A model generated the notes under the pieces. That model did no database searches. It was not told the DNA's origin and saw only the letters and a program-made list of their open reading frames with translations. A stretch of DNA of 64,000 nucleotides, taken from positions 68,824 through 132,823 of the forward strand of contig CAXULW010000010.1 of NCBI GenBank assembly GCA_964252015.1, read 5' to 3'. This document shows positions 26,877 to 35,524 of the stretch, piece by piece; position 1 is the first letter of the stretch; every line of letters begins with the position of its first letter. The position numbers and the translations under genes were made by a program. This DNA comes from CAXSBR01 sp964252015. GTDB taxonomy: Bacteria > Actinomycetota > Actinomycetes > Mycobacteriales > Jatrophihabitantaceae.

Positions 26877-28292
26877 ATGACTGCTACCGCTGTGAAAATG
26901 CCCGAGGTCGAGATCGATCCGCGCGATCCGGGCCTGCGCTTGGCCGCGCTGCTGGATGAAGGTTCGTTCGCTGCGATGATGGCGCGCGACGACAGCGGCG
27001 TCTACACCGCCCGCGGGCTCATCAACGGCTCGCCGGTCGTCGCATACGCCAACGACGCCACCAAGATGGGCGGCGCCATGGGGTCGGCCGGGTGCGTCCA
27101 CATCGTCGAGGCCATCGACACCGCGCTGCGCGATCGGGTGCCCGTGCTGGGCATCTGGCACTCCGGCGGGGCGCGGCTGGCCGAAGGCGTGGAGGCCCTG
27201 CACGCGGTGGGCCTGGTGTTCCAGGCGATGATCCGCGCGTCCGGCCGGATCCCGCAGATCTCCGTGGTCGTCGGCCCGGCCGCGGGCGGAGCGGCCTACG
27301 GCCCCGCGCTCACCGACCTGGTCATCATGTCCACCGGCGGTCGGGTGTTCGTCACCGGACCCGACGTCGTCCGCAGCGTCACCGGCGAGAACGTGGACAT
27401 GGAGTCCCTCGGCGGCGCTGACACGCACGGCCGGCGCAGCGGCGTCGTGCACATCACCACCGACACCGAGGCGGACGCGATCGCCCAGGCCCGCGACCTG
27501 GCCGACCTGTTCGCCCGCCCCGGTTCGTTCGGCGACGTTGCCGTGGGCGAGGGCGTCGACCTCGGCGCGATGCTGCCCGAGAATCCCAAGCGGGCCTACG
27601 ACGTGCACCCGCTGGTCTTGGGGATTCTCGACGAAGGCACGTTCCGTGAGATGCACGCGCGGTGGGCACCCAACATCGTCACCGGCCTGGGTCGGCTCAC
27701 CGGCCGCACGGTCGGCGTCATCGCCAACAACCCGCTGCGCCTCGGCGGCTGCCTGGACTCGATCAGCGCCGAGAAGGCGGCCCGCTTCGTACGGATGTGC
27801 GACGCGTTCGGGGTGCCGCTCGTGGTCCTGGTCGACGTGCCCGGCTACCTCCCCGGTGTGGGTCAGGAGTGGGACGGGGTGGTGCGGCGCGGGGCCAAGC
27901 TGCTGCATGCGTTCGGAGAGTCCGTAGTGCCGCGGGTGACGCTGGTGACCCGCAAGTCCTTCGGCGGCGCCTACATCGCCATGAACGCCCGCTCGCTCGG
28001 CTCGCCCGCGGTGTACGCGTGGCCCGGTGCGGAGGTCGCGGTGATGGGCGCCAGCGCGGCCGTCGGCATCCTGCACCGCAAGAAGCTGGCCGCGGCCGCA
28101 CCGGGCGAACGCGAGGCCCTGCACGCGCAGTTGGCCGCCGAGCACGAACGGATCGCCGGTGGCGTCGCCCGGGCCATGGACATCGGCGTGGTCGACGCCA
28201 TCGTGGAACCCATCCGCACCCGGGCCGCGCTGGCCGACGCACTTGCCGTCCAGCCACCCGCCCGCGGGGCCCACGGCAACATCCCGCTCTAA
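26877..28292 (+). CDS. accD: Acyl-CoA carboxylase beta subunit (AccD6-type carboxyltransferase)
   Basis: 471 residues, matching AccD6-type subunits. It transfers carboxyl from biotin to acetyl- or propionyl-CoA, forming malonyl- or methylmalonyl-CoA. Both crotonase-fold halves are present: the acyl-CoA-binding oxyanion region GPAAGGAAYGPALTD (~137-151) and the second-half VDVPGYLPGVGQEWDG with RKSFGGAYIAMNARSLG supplying the biotin site. Position at the end of the FAS II operon corresponds to mycobacterial accD6. ATG at 26877 has GGGAGA upstream; alternatives at 26832/26835 lie inside the junction repeat. Needs an alpha subunit encoded elsewhere. Confidence 0.93.
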   Translation: MTATAVKMPEVEIDPRDPGLRLAALLDEGSFAAMMARDDSGVYTARGLINGSPVVAYANDATKMGGAMGSAGCVHIVEAIDTALRDRVPVLGIWHSGGARLAEGVEALHAVGLVFQAMIRASGRIPQISVVVGPAAGGAAYGPALTDLVIMSTGGRVFVTGPDVVRSVTGENVDMESLGGADTHGRRSGVVHITTDTEADAIAQARDLADLFARPGSFGDVAVGEGVDLGAMLPENPKRAYDVHPLVLGILDEGTFREMHARWAPNIVTGLGRLTGRTVGVIANNPLRLGGCLDSISAEKAARFVRMCDAFGVPLVVLVDVPGYLPGVGQEWDGVVRRGAKLLHAFGESVVPRVTLVTRKSFGGAYIAMNARSLGSPAVYAWPGAEVAVMGASAAVGILHRKKLAAAAPGEREALHAQLAAEHERIAGGVARAMDIGVVDAIVEPIRTRAALADALAVQPPARGAHGNIPL

Positions 28293-28355
28293 CCGCCCGA
28301 CGTGTTCGACCTTCGGCGGGCTCTGACCCGCCGGGAGTCGAACCGCGGGTGAGTG

Positions 28356-28865
28356 CTAGCCGACCTGGTTGAGCAGGGTGATGGGGGCGCCGTCGCCGGC
28401 CAGGCGGTAGGGCTCCAACTCGGCGTCCCATTCCGCGCCGAGCAATTCGGTGATGCCGTGGGCAAAGTCGTCGGCGGTGCGGGCCCGGCTGAGCAGACCG
28501 CGCAGGCGCTCTTCGCCGACGACGGCGTCACCCGAGGCCGAGATCATGGTGCGGTGGAACCCGCGGCCGGGCACGTAGGCCAGCCGCTCGCCGTCACCGG
28601 CCGCGGACGCGTCTTCGGTGACCTCGAAACGCAGCATCGGCCAGGCCCGTAGCGAGGCGGCCAGGCGCGCGCCGGTACCGGCCGGTCCGATCCAGGTGGC
28701 CTCGGCCCGAAGTTGCCCCGGCGCGGCGGCCTGCTCGGTCCACTGCAGCCGGGCCGGGCGGGCCAGGACTCCGGCCAGCGCCCATTCGACGTGCGTAGCG
28801 ATGGCAGGCGGGCAGCAGTGAATGAACACCGTGCCTCGTGACCGAACGGTCGACTGCGAACCCAT
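28356..28865 (-). CDS. DUF3145 family protein
   Basis: 169 residues. Matches the actinobacterial DUF3145 pattern: RGTVFIHCCPPAIATHVEWALAGVL, LQWTEQAAAPGQLRAEATWIGPAGTGARLA and the terminal DFAHGITELLGAEWDAELEPYRLAG. Function unknown. It is convergent with accD, and this adjacency to the fatty-acid block is conserved in actinobacteria, suggesting a link to lipid metabolism. Start chosen at 28865 (MGSQS); two further starts lie three and nine bases upstream. 28866-29090 has no evident gene. Confidence 0.85.
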   Translation of the reverse strand: MGSQSTVRSRGTVFIHCCPPAIATHVEWALAGVLARPARLQWTEQAAAPGQLRAEATWIGPAGTGARLAASLRAWPMLRFEVTEDASAAGDGERLAYVPGRGFHRTMISASGDAVVGEERLRGLLSRARTADDFAHGITELLGAEWDAELEPYRLAGDGAPITLLNQVG

Positions 28866-29090
28866 CATGACCACACCTCCGCTGTGCTGCCGGCCGACTG
28901 GGCCTTCCCCGACGCAGTCGAACGTGTGAGCGGTGGTACTGGACGTGCGGTCGAAACTGAGCGTGATGCGGTCGCGCAGGTGTGCGGCGCCCCTGCGGGC
29001 CCGTGTGACCAGTGTGACGCATGATGCGCGTCTCGCGCCAGCCGTAGCTCGCCACCGCTGGGTCGGCGCGGGGGACGGCGGGCGGGAAGG

Positions 29091-29237
29091 TCAGCGCGAG
29101 CGGCTGTTGCGGCCGACCACGAACGCGCCGATCAGGAAGACGACCGTGAAGATGAAGAGCCAGAACGCACCCTTGATCAGCGCCCCGAGAACGCCGGTCA
29201 CCAGGGCGAGAACGATCAGCAGGATGATGAGAATCAT
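29091..29237 (-). CDS. Small hydrophobic membrane protein, 48 residues
   Basis: Starts MILIILLIVLALVTGVLGAL and ends VVGRNSRSR: two closely spaced membrane helices with a basic cytoplasmic tail. Similar tiny hydrophobic proteins are common in actinobacteria and sometimes stress-induced. The longer frame from 29381 would start inside the C6-loop hairpin and is not credible. No clear Shine-Dalgarno precedes the ATG at 29237, so leaderless translation is possible. Confidence 0.6.
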   Translation of the reverse strand: MILIILLIVLALVTGVLGALIKGAFWLFIFTVVFLIGAFVVGRNSRSR

Positions 29238-29309
29238 GGCTGCGACTGTAATCACCGAAGGTTCGCGCCAAAAGTTGCGTCGGCGCACATAGTCACGCAT
29301 GATCAACAA

Positions 29310-29341
29310 GTCCCGACACCTCCCCCCGTGGGTGTCGGGAC
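29310..29341 (+). terminator. C6-loop hairpin, copy 3, with T tract
   Basis: Stem GTCCCGACACC / GGTGTCGGGAC around loop TCCCCCCGTG, followed by CTTTTCG. Loop and closing pairs equal copies 1 and 2, while three stem pairs differ with compensation. No plus-strand gene ends upstream, so it probably terminates a short independent RNA starting near 29260-29300. TTGCGTCGG lies 15 bases before the ATG at 29299, as in copy 2. Confidence 0.6.
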
Positions 29342-29381
29342 CTTTTCGTTCGCCGCACGCCTGAAACCGTTGGCGCCGCAC

Positions 29382-29445
29382 CGACTCCGCGCCCGCCAGG
29401 GACGTGGTCGGTCGCGGGCGAGCGTCCGTGGCGGGCGCGAAGTCG
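29382..29445. repeat. 64-bp palindromic repeat, copy 1
   Basis: Left arm CGACTCCGCGCCCGCCAGG-GACG (29382-29404) pairs with 29423-29445 in 21 of 23 positions; 18-base loop. Same architecture at 34719-34782 and 51308-51371. Located just after the 3' end of the alcohol dehydrogenase gene. Confidence 0.8.
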
Positions 29446-29450
29446 GCTGG

Positions 29451-30545
29451 TTACCCGCCGGGTTCGATAACCGTGATCCCGCCGGTCCTCTGCCCGCCCG
29501 CGGTGTGGTCTCCTGCGTCCCCTCCGTCCCCTGCGGCCTGGTCCATTGCCGCCAGCGCGGCCGGGCCGTGGTCGAGGTCGATGTGTGCGTGCACCAGGCG
29601 ATCGGGCCGCAGCCGTCCCTCGGCGACCAGGTCCAGCATCGGCGGGAAGTCGAGCGCCGACATGCCGTGGCTGCCGACGATGCGCAGTTCGTGCATCACC
29701 ACCCGGGACATCGGCATGGCCGCCTGGGCATCCGCGCCCAGCATCAGCCCGATCTGGATGTGAACACCGCGACGACGCAGGCTGCGCACGGAATCCCGGG
29801 CCGTGCCCGCGCTGCCGAACGCGTCCACCGACACGTGTGTGCCCGAGCCGGTGATGCGCTGAATCTGGGCCGGTGCGCTGTCCGCACCGGTTCCACCGCC
29901 GGTCACGACGTGCTCGGCCCCGAGCTCGCTGGCCGCGGCCAGCGCCGCCGGTGATAGGTCGACGGCGATCACCCGGGCACCCAGCGCCGCCCCGATCATC
30001 ACGGTGGACAGCCCGACGCCGCCGCAGCCGTGCACGGCCAGCCACTGTCCCTGCTGCAGGTCGGCCCGCGCGGTGAGGGCGTGGAACGCGGTGCTGAACC
30101 GGCAGCCGAGCGACGCCGCCGTGGCGAAGTCCAACTCGTCGGGCAGGTGCACCAGGTTCACGTCGGCCCGGTGGATCGCCACGACCTCGGCGAACGATCC
30201 CCAGTCCGAGAAGCCTGGCTGCCGCTGGTCGAGGCACACCTGGGCCTGACCTTCCCGGCACTGCTCGCAGCGGCCACAGGCGCAGACGAACGGGACGGTC
30301 ACGCGGTCACCAGGTCGCCAGCCGCGCACGTCGGACCCGGCCGCGCGCACCGTCCCGGCCAGCTCGTGACCCGGCACGTGAGGCAGGACGATGTCCTCGT
30401 CGTGGCCCATCCAGCCGTGCCAGTCGCTGCGGCACAACCCGGTCGCCGCCACCTCGATGAGCACCCCGTCGGCCGGACACGCGGGCTCGGGGACGTCCTC
30501 CACCGCCGGTGTCACGCCGAACTCCCGCACCACGATTGCCCGCAC
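29451..30545 (-). CDS. Zinc-dependent alcohol dehydrogenase
   Basis: 364 residues, medium-chain family. Catalytic zinc ligands are in TGLCRSDWHGW and VPGHELAG; structural zinc cysteines are in CACGRCEQCREGQAQVC. The NAD-binding motif is VHGCGGVGLSTVMIG. It oxidises or reduces an alcohol/aldehyde with NAD(P); the substrate is undetermined. A Gly/Asp-rich C-terminal stretch (AAGDGGDAGDHTAGG) is unusual and probably disordered. Monocistronic; its start faces the membrane operon at 30667. Confidence 0.9.
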   Translation of the reverse strand: MRAIVVREFGVTPAVEDVPEPACPADGVLIEVAATGLCRSDWHGWMGHDEDIVLPHVPGHELAGTVRAAGSDVRGWRPGDRVTVPFVCACGRCEQCREGQAQVCLDQRQPGFSDWGSFAEVVAIHRADVNLVHLPDELDFATAASLGCRFSTAFHALTARADLQQGQWLAVHGCGGVGLSTVMIGAALGARVIAVDLSPAALAAASELGAEHVVTGGGTGADSAPAQIQRITGSGTHVSVDAFGSAGTARDSVRSLRRRGVHIQIGLMLGADAQAAMPMSRVVMHELRIVGSHGMSALDFPPMLDLVAEGRLRPDRLVHAHIDLDHGPAALAAMDQAAGDGGDAGDHTAGGQRTGGITVIEPGG

Positions 30546-30666
30546 CGCAACCTCCTAGCCACACCCGCCCGGACGCCGGGCGGCCTGCGTCATCATGGCT
30601 GAGTCCACCGGGCGCCTTTCTGGGGACCATTAGCCTCGGTTGGGTGTCCCCCTCGACGTTGACGCG

Positions 30667-32115
30667 ATGAGCGCCGCCGCGGCCGCCCCGACGCTGCTCG
30701 CCCACGCCTTCGGCCAGCGCTACACCCTGCCGCTGCCGTTGCTGCTGTTCGTGCTGGGCGGAGCGGTGGCCGTCGCCGCGTCGTTCCTGATCGTGCTGCC
30801 CCGGACGGTGGCCGAGGCTGAGGACGACTTCGACGGCGACCACGTCCCCCTGGAACCGGCCCGGCCGGTGTCGAACACGCTCGCCGTGCTCGTTCTGATC
30901 GCGCTGATCGCGTGCGGGGTCGGCGGGTCCCAGGAGGTGCCGGAGAACCTCGTCCCGACCGCCTTCTGGCTGTTGGCGTGGATCGCGGTGCCGCTGTCGT
31001 GCGGTCTGATCGGGGACTGGACGCGTCCGGTGAACCCGTTCCGCACCCTGGCCCGGCTGGCCGATTCCGACCGCGCCCGGCAGGCCCTGTTCGGGTCGCC
31101 GGAGCCGGTGGCGTGGCCGGCCCGGCTGGCGTGGTGGCCGGCGGCGGCAACGTTCGCCTTCCTGGTCGGCGGCGAGCTGGTGTTCAACCTGACCGCGACG
31201 TTGCCGCGGATGATCGCCTACGGCCTGCTCACCGCCGCGGTCGTGTCAGCGCTGATGGGGCTGGTGTTCGGAGCCGAGCGCTGGCTCAACCGGGGCGAGC
31301 TGTTCTCGGTGCTGTTCTCCACCTGGGGCCGGCTCGGCTTCTTCCGATTCGGCGCTCCCGGCCGGCGCGGTTACGCCCGCGGCCTGGAGGTGCCGTTCGA
31401 CGCGACGCTGTCACGGGTGCTGTTCGTGCTGATGCTGCTGGTGTCGGTGGCCTTCGACGGGCTGCTGTCCACGCCGGGCTGGCGACGCTTCCACCTGCGC
31501 CTGAACCAGGCCACGGGTGGGAGCAGCATCGACGACGACACCGTCACCATGCTGGCGTTCTTCCTGTTGACGCTGGTGCTGCTGGTCGCGTTCGGCGCCT
31601 TCGCGCTCGCGGTGACCAGGGTCGGCGGCCACGGGCTGGGTTCCGTGGCGTCCCTGGCCGCGCTGCTGCCGTCCCTGGCCCCGATCTCGTTCGGGTACCT
31701 GCTGGCCCACAACCTCGACAACCTGGCCATCAACAGCCAGTTGCTCATCCCCCTGGCCGGTAACCCGACCGGCCGTGAGGGGTGGCAGTGGCTGCCGGCG
31801 CCGTTCGACGACAGCTACGAGATCCGGCTCAAGATCATCCCGCCCGCCCTGTACTGGTACGTGGCGGTGGCCGTCATCATCGCCGTGCACGTGTTGGCTG
31901 TGGTGGTCGCCCACCGGCACCTGGCCCGGGCCGGGGCCACCGAGCAGCAGGCCCGCCGCTCGGAGTACCCATGGATCATCGCGATGATCGGCTACACGAT
32001 GCTGAGCCTGTGGCTGCTGGCCCAGCCGCTGGTCCGGGAAGCGCCGGAGCACACCGAGTCGTCGGGGCCGGCCGCATCGGTGTCGGCGCCGCTGTTGCCG
32101 GCCGCCCGGGTATGA
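30667..32115 (+). CDS. Polytopic membrane protein (fenitrothion-hydrolase-like annotation group)
   Basis: 482 residues with about 11-12 membrane segments. Conserved-looking blocks include CGLIGDWTRPVNPFRTL, SFGYLLAHNLDNLAINSQLLIPL (a polar Asn/His-rich helix) and IIPPALYWYVAVAVIIAVHVLAVVVAHRHLAR. Proteins of this shape are sometimes called fenitrothion hydrolase by homology, but no catalytic motif is obvious and transport is equally possible. ATG at 30667 is favoured over a TTG at 30640. The stop overlaps the start of the CPBP protease gene (ATGA), beginning a three-gene coupled operon. Confidence 0.75.
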   Translation: MSAAAAAPTLLAHAFGQRYTLPLPLLLFVLGGAVAVAASFLIVLPRTVAEAEDDFDGDHVPLEPARPVSNTLAVLVLIALIACGVGGSQEVPENLVPTAFWLLAWIAVPLSCGLIGDWTRPVNPFRTLARLADSDRARQALFGSPEPVAWPARLAWWPAAATFAFLVGGELVFNLTATLPRMIAYGLLTAAVVSALMGLVFGAERWLNRGELFSVLFSTWGRLGFFRFGAPGRRGYARGLEVPFDATLSRVLFVLMLLVSVAFDGLLSTPGWRRFHLRLNQATGGSSIDDDTVTMLAFFLLTLVLLVAFGAFALAVTRVGGHGLGSVASLAALLPSLAPISFGYLLAHNLDNLAINSQLLIPLAGNPTGREGWQWLPAPFDDSYEIRLKIIPPALYWYVAVAVIIAVHVLAVVVAHRHLARAGATEQQARRSEYPWIIAMIGYTMLSLWLLAQPLVREAPEHTESSGPAASVSAPLLPAARV

Positions 32116-32711
32116 CGCTGACCCAGACCCGCGCCGCAGGACGGACAACCGCGCGGCGGGACGGGCTGGTCGCCGGGCTCGCGCTGGCCGGCCTGGCGCT
32201 CGCGGTGGCGGTCCGGGTGACGATCGCCGGCACCGACGGAGCGCGGTCCGTACCCGCCGGGGTGGTGTTCGGGCTGGTGCTCCTCACGCTGGCCGCTGTG
32301 GCCGGCTTTCAGCCACCGTCCTGGCGGTGGCCGGCGTGGGCCTGGGGCATGGGCGGTGGCGCCGTCCTGTGCCTGGTGCCGCTCTGGCACCGCCTGCACC
32401 ACACCGGGACCGGTGGCGGCGCCTTCACGCTGTGGGCGGCGGTGGTGACCCTGGTCGCCGTGGCCGAGGAACTGCTGCTGCGGGGCGCCCTGTTCGAAGC
32501 GCTCACCCGCTGGCGCAACGAGAACGTTGCCATCGCCGTCAGCGCGGTGGCGTTCGCCCTGCTGCACGTGCCGGTCTACGGATGGCACGTGCTGCTGCTG
32601 GACCTGGCCGTGGGGGTGACCCTGGGGGTGCTGCGGGCGGTGTCGGGTTCGGTGACCGCGCCGGCGGTCACCCACGTCGTCGCCGACCTGGCCGGCTGGT
32701 GGTTGCGATGA
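32112..32711 (+). CDS. CPBP-family intramembrane glutamic endopeptidase (CAAX-like)
   Basis: 199 residues with six or so membrane helices. Family motifs are visible: EELLLRG (motif 1, EExxxR), FALLHVP (motif 2, FxxxH) and THVVADLAGWW (motif 3, H-x3-N/D). Such proteases process prenylated or secreted peptides or regulate signalling. Overlaps both neighbours by four bases, so its stoichiometry is tied to the upstream membrane protein and the downstream anchored protein, which is a candidate substrate. Confidence 0.85.
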   Translation: MTLTQTRAAGRTTARRDGLVAGLALAGLALAVAVRVTIAGTDGARSVPAGVVFGLVLLTLAAVAGFQPPSWRWPAWAWGMGGGAVLCLVPLWHRLHHTGTGGGAFTLWAAVVTLVAVAEELLLRGALFEALTRWRNENVAIAVSAVAFALLHVPVYGWHVLLLDLAVGVTLGVLRAVSGSVTAPAVTHVVADLAGWWLR

Positions 32712-33547
32712 ACCGCCGGCTGGTGGTTGCGGTGACCCGCGGGCCGGCGGCCGGGACGAGCCGCCGGACGCGGTTGCTGGCGCTGGCGGTCGCCGTGCTG
32801 GCGATGGCCTGGGCGTTCACCCCGACCGGGCGCACTCCCCCGCTCTACGACGGCCTCGGTTTCCCCGACCAGCCCTACCGCTACGTCACCGCCCCGGTGG
32901 GCTACCGGAGCACTCCCCCGCCCGGCGCCGCGGCCCAGGACGTCCCGGTCCGGGCGGGCGCGTCCAACACCTACGACGCGCTCAGCGCCGAGCTCGGCCC
33001 GCAGGTGGAGGTCTTTCTCAACCAGGAGTCGTTGCGGGCGCCGGCCGGATCCACGGTGGCGCACCTGCGGGCCACCCCGGTCGCGACCAGCACCCAGCCG
33101 GCCGACGGCGAGGTGTGGGGCAACGTCTACCGCCTGAGCGCGATCACGAACGTCGGCGCCGCGACCATCGTGGCCGGCGGACGGCTGGACTCGATCCGGC
33201 TGCGCGCGCCGACCGGTCCCCCGCCGACCGCTCGCATCGAGTTCCGCGACGCCTCGGGCTGGCACCGGCTGGTCACGTCCAAGATCGGCAACGACATCTA
33301 CTCCGCCCCCCTCGGCGGGGTCGGCGACTATGCCGTGATCGCACCGAAGGGCCAGGCCCGGGTGCCGCAGCAGACCACCAGCGCGCCGGCGAGCGCCGCC
33401 ACGTCTGTGGACGAGGCGGACGACGCGTCGGCCCCGTCCGCGTCCTACGCCCGACCGCTGCTGGTCATCCTCGCCCTGGCCCTGCTCGCGCTGGTCGGCG
33501 TGATCGCCGCAGTCCGCCTCGGCCGCGGCCGCACCCGGCGCGGCTGA
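32708..33547 (+). CDS. Exported, C-terminally anchored protein of unknown function
   Basis: 279 residues. An N-terminal hydrophobic segment (LLALAVAVLAMAWAF) follows a basic leader and could be a signal peptide or anchor. The soluble middle (~50-230) has alternating strands and ends with a Ser/Ala/Asp linker. A C-terminal helix LLVILALALLALVGVIAAV then RLGRGRTRRG gives a membrane anchor with a basic cytoplasmic tail. The topology is that of a surface-displayed domain held at the membrane. It is third in the coupled operon. No family recognised. Confidence 0.7.
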   Translation: MNRRLVVAVTRGPAAGTSRRTRLLALAVAVLAMAWAFTPTGRTPPLYDGLGFPDQPYRYVTAPVGYRSTPPPGAAAQDVPVRAGASNTYDALSAELGPQVEVFLNQESLRAPAGSTVAHLRATPVATSTQPADGEVWGNVYRLSAITNVGAATIVAGGRLDSIRLRAPTGPPPTARIEFRDASGWHRLVTSKIGNDIYSAPLGGVGDYAVIAPKGQARVPQQTTSAPASAATSVDEADDASAPSASYARPLLVILALALLALVGVIAAVRLGRGRTRRG

Positions 33548-33633
33548 CGGCGCCGGTACGCCTGTGCGGACTTTCCTCCGGGAGGCGGCACTACGTTGAC
33601 GTTATTCGGGTCTGATCGGGCGACGGAGCTCAT

Positions 33634-34707
33634 ATGCGCGTGGTGGTTGTCGGGGCCAGCGGGAACATCGGCACGGCTTTGGTACGGCGAATGGTCGCGG
33701 CCGGGCAGCACACGATCGTCGGAGTGAGCCGCCGGGTGCCTGAACGTACCGGTCCGTACGCCGCCGTGGGCACCTGGCATTCGATCGACGTGGGCGACCC
33801 GGACGCCCGTAGCCAGCTGGCCGAGGCCTTCCGCGGCGCGGATGCCGTGGTGAACTTTGCGTGGGCGTTCCAGCCCACCCGGCGGCCAGATGTCCTCTAT
33901 CGCACCGGGGTTCGAGGCTCCGCTCAGGTCCTGCACGCGGCGAGCGATGCCGGAGTGCCGCACCTCGTGCACACCTCGTCGGTGGGCGCGTACGGGCCCC
34001 GGCGGGATCTCGTTCCGGTGGACGAGTCGTTCCCGGTCACCGGGGTCGACGGATCCGTCTACAGCGCGCACAAGGTGGCGGCCGAGGCCGACCTGGACCG
34101 CTGGCAAGACCAGCACGCCGACGAGCCCGTGGTCACCCGCATCCGGCCCGGCTTCGTACTTCAGCGCGACGCCGGGGCAGCGCTGTTCCGTTATGGACTA
34201 CCGGGCTGGCTGCCCGGCGTGGCGCTGTCGTTGCTACCGGCGCTCCCACTGAACAACACGTTCGTCATCCCGGCCGTCCATTCCGAGGACGTGGCGGACG
34301 CCGTGGCCCGGCTGCTGGATAACCCGGTCGGGGGCGCATTCAACCTGGCCGCCGATCGTCCGATCACCCGCGACGACGTGGCCGGCGTGTTGAGCGCGCG
34401 GCCGGTCAATGTGCCGGCCACGGTCCTGCAGACGGTGGTGCAGGCCAGCTGGCGGGCGCAACTGCAACCTCTGGACGCCGGCTGGATTCGGCTCGCGTAC
34501 GCGGTGCCGCTGCTCGACAGTGGCCGCGCGCACCGCGAGCTCGGTTGGCGGGCCGACCACGATCCGGTCGACGCCCTGGCCGAGGCCGTCGACGGAATGC
34601 GGCACGGACGTGGCCTCGGCGGGCCGGTGCTCCGGCCGCGCTCGTTGCGCGCTGATGTGCGCCGCTTCGTCCGCTCCGGCCCGATCAGCCGTCGTCAGCA
34701 GCCCTGA
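33634..34707 (+). CDS. NAD-dependent epimerase/dehydratase family protein
   Basis: 357 residues, extended short-chain dehydrogenase. NAD motif VVVGASGNIGTAL (3-15), a D-x-x-D-like strand, and the catalytic S ... YSAHKVAAE (Y-x-x-x-K, ~146-150). The C-terminal half with HSEDVADAVARLLDNPVGGAFNLAADRP is typical of nucleotide-sugar epimerase-like proteins. It probably modifies a sugar nucleotide or lipid-linked substrate. Convergent with the TetR gene across a 64-bp palindrome. Confidence 0.85.
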   Translation: MRVVVVGASGNIGTALVRRMVAAGQHTIVGVSRRVPERTGPYAAVGTWHSIDVGDPDARSQLAEAFRGADAVVNFAWAFQPTRRPDVLYRTGVRGSAQVLHAASDAGVPHLVHTSSVGAYGPRRDLVPVDESFPVTGVDGSVYSAHKVAAEADLDRWQDQHADEPVVTRIRPGFVLQRDAGAALFRYGLPGWLPGVALSLLPALPLNNTFVIPAVHSEDVADAVARLLDNPVGGAFNLAADRPITRDDVAGVLSARPVNVPATVLQTVVQASWRAQLQPLDAGWIRLAYAVPLLDSGRAHRELGWRADHDPVDALAEAVDGMRHGRGLGGPVLRPRSLRADVRRFVRSGPISRRQQP

Positions 34708-34718
34708 GACAGCAGCCC

Positions 34719-34782
34719 TGACTCGGCGCCCGCCAGGGACGCTCGAGCGTGACCGAACACGTCCCTCCCGGGCGCGGAGTCG
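34719..34782. repeat. 64-bp palindromic repeat, copy 2
   Basis: Arms at 34719-34741 and 34760-34782 pair in 19 of 23 positions (core GCGCCCG, AGGGACG / CGTCCCT); loop of 18 bases. Lies between convergent genes, so it may terminate both. Confidence 0.75.
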
Positions 34783-34798
34783 CCGGCGGCGCTGGCGG

Positions 34799-35416
34799 TC
34801 AGCTGGCGGTGGTGATGGTGCGCAATTGCTCGACCGTCTCGTGCAGGGTGCCAGCCAGGGTGGGCCCGGCCGGTCCCTCCAGCCAGCGGTCGAAGGCGAC
34901 TCGGAACGCCGCCACACCGGTCTCCGCGGCCAGGCTGGCGGTGGGTTCGCCGACGCCGCGACGACCCAGGGCGTCGGCCAGCGCGTGTGACCACGAGGCG
35001 AGCTTGGTCAGCTCCCGCTCCTTCAGCTCGGCGTTGGCGACGATGACCGCCTGGCGTCGCTGGGCGTGCTCGCGATCGTCGCCGATGAGCGCGGCCACCC
35101 GGCCCAGCGCCGCCACGACGGCGGCGAACGGCGTGCCTAGCCCGGGAGCGCGGTCAGGCGCACCGGAGTTAGCCGCGTTCGGGGCAGCAGCGTCCAGCGC
35201 CTCGTCCAGGGCGGCGATCAACTGCTCGCCCAAGGCGTCGGACCCGGCGAAGATCACTTCGCGCTTGTCGGCGAAGTAGCGAAAGAACGTTCGTGCCGTC
35301 AGGCCGGCACGGTCGGCGATCTCGGCGACGGTCGCCTGCTCGTACCCGCGCTCGTTGTAGAGCTCCATCGCCGCCTGGCCGAGCCGCCCGCGCGCATCCG
35401 GCTGCCATCGGCCCAT
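34799..35416 (-). CDS. TetR-family transcriptional regulator
   Basis: 205 residues. The N-terminal helix-turn-helix (EIADRAGLTARTFFRYFADKREVIF, ~31-55) carries the TetR signature. The C-terminal ligand domain is all-helical with the AHAQRRQ-like helix (REHAQRRQAVIVAN). It is divergent from the SDR gene at 35525, and two palindromic sites lie between them, so it likely represses itself and that gene. Ligand unknown. Confidence 0.9.
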   Translation of the reverse strand: MGRWQPDARGRLGQAAMELYNERGYEQATVAEIADRAGLTARTFFRYFADKREVIFAGSDALGEQLIAALDEALDAAAPNAANSGAPDRAPGLGTPFAAVVAALGRVAALIGDDREHAQRRQAVIVANAELKERELTKLASWSHALADALGRRGVGEPTASLAAETGVAAFRVAFDRWLEGPAGPTLAGTLHETVEQLRTITTAS

Positions 35417-35429
35417 GCCGGAAGTCTAG

Positions 35430-35483
35430 TGATGACACGTCGCGACATGACCGTGCTAGCGTTGATGTCATCACATGACATCA
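35430..35483. promoter_or_regulatory. Palindromic TetR operators in the divergent promoter
   Basis: Perfect site: TGATGTCAT (35463-35471), CAC, ATGACATCA (35475-35483), 21 bp. A degenerate relative at 35430-35450 starts TGATGACAC and ends GACATGA, agreeing in about 15 of 21 positions, 33 bp away. One site suits each divergent promoter. Confidence 0.65.
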
Positions 35484-35524
35484 GACGGCGGGCCCATGGC
35501 CACCACGCTGGAGAGGACCTAACA

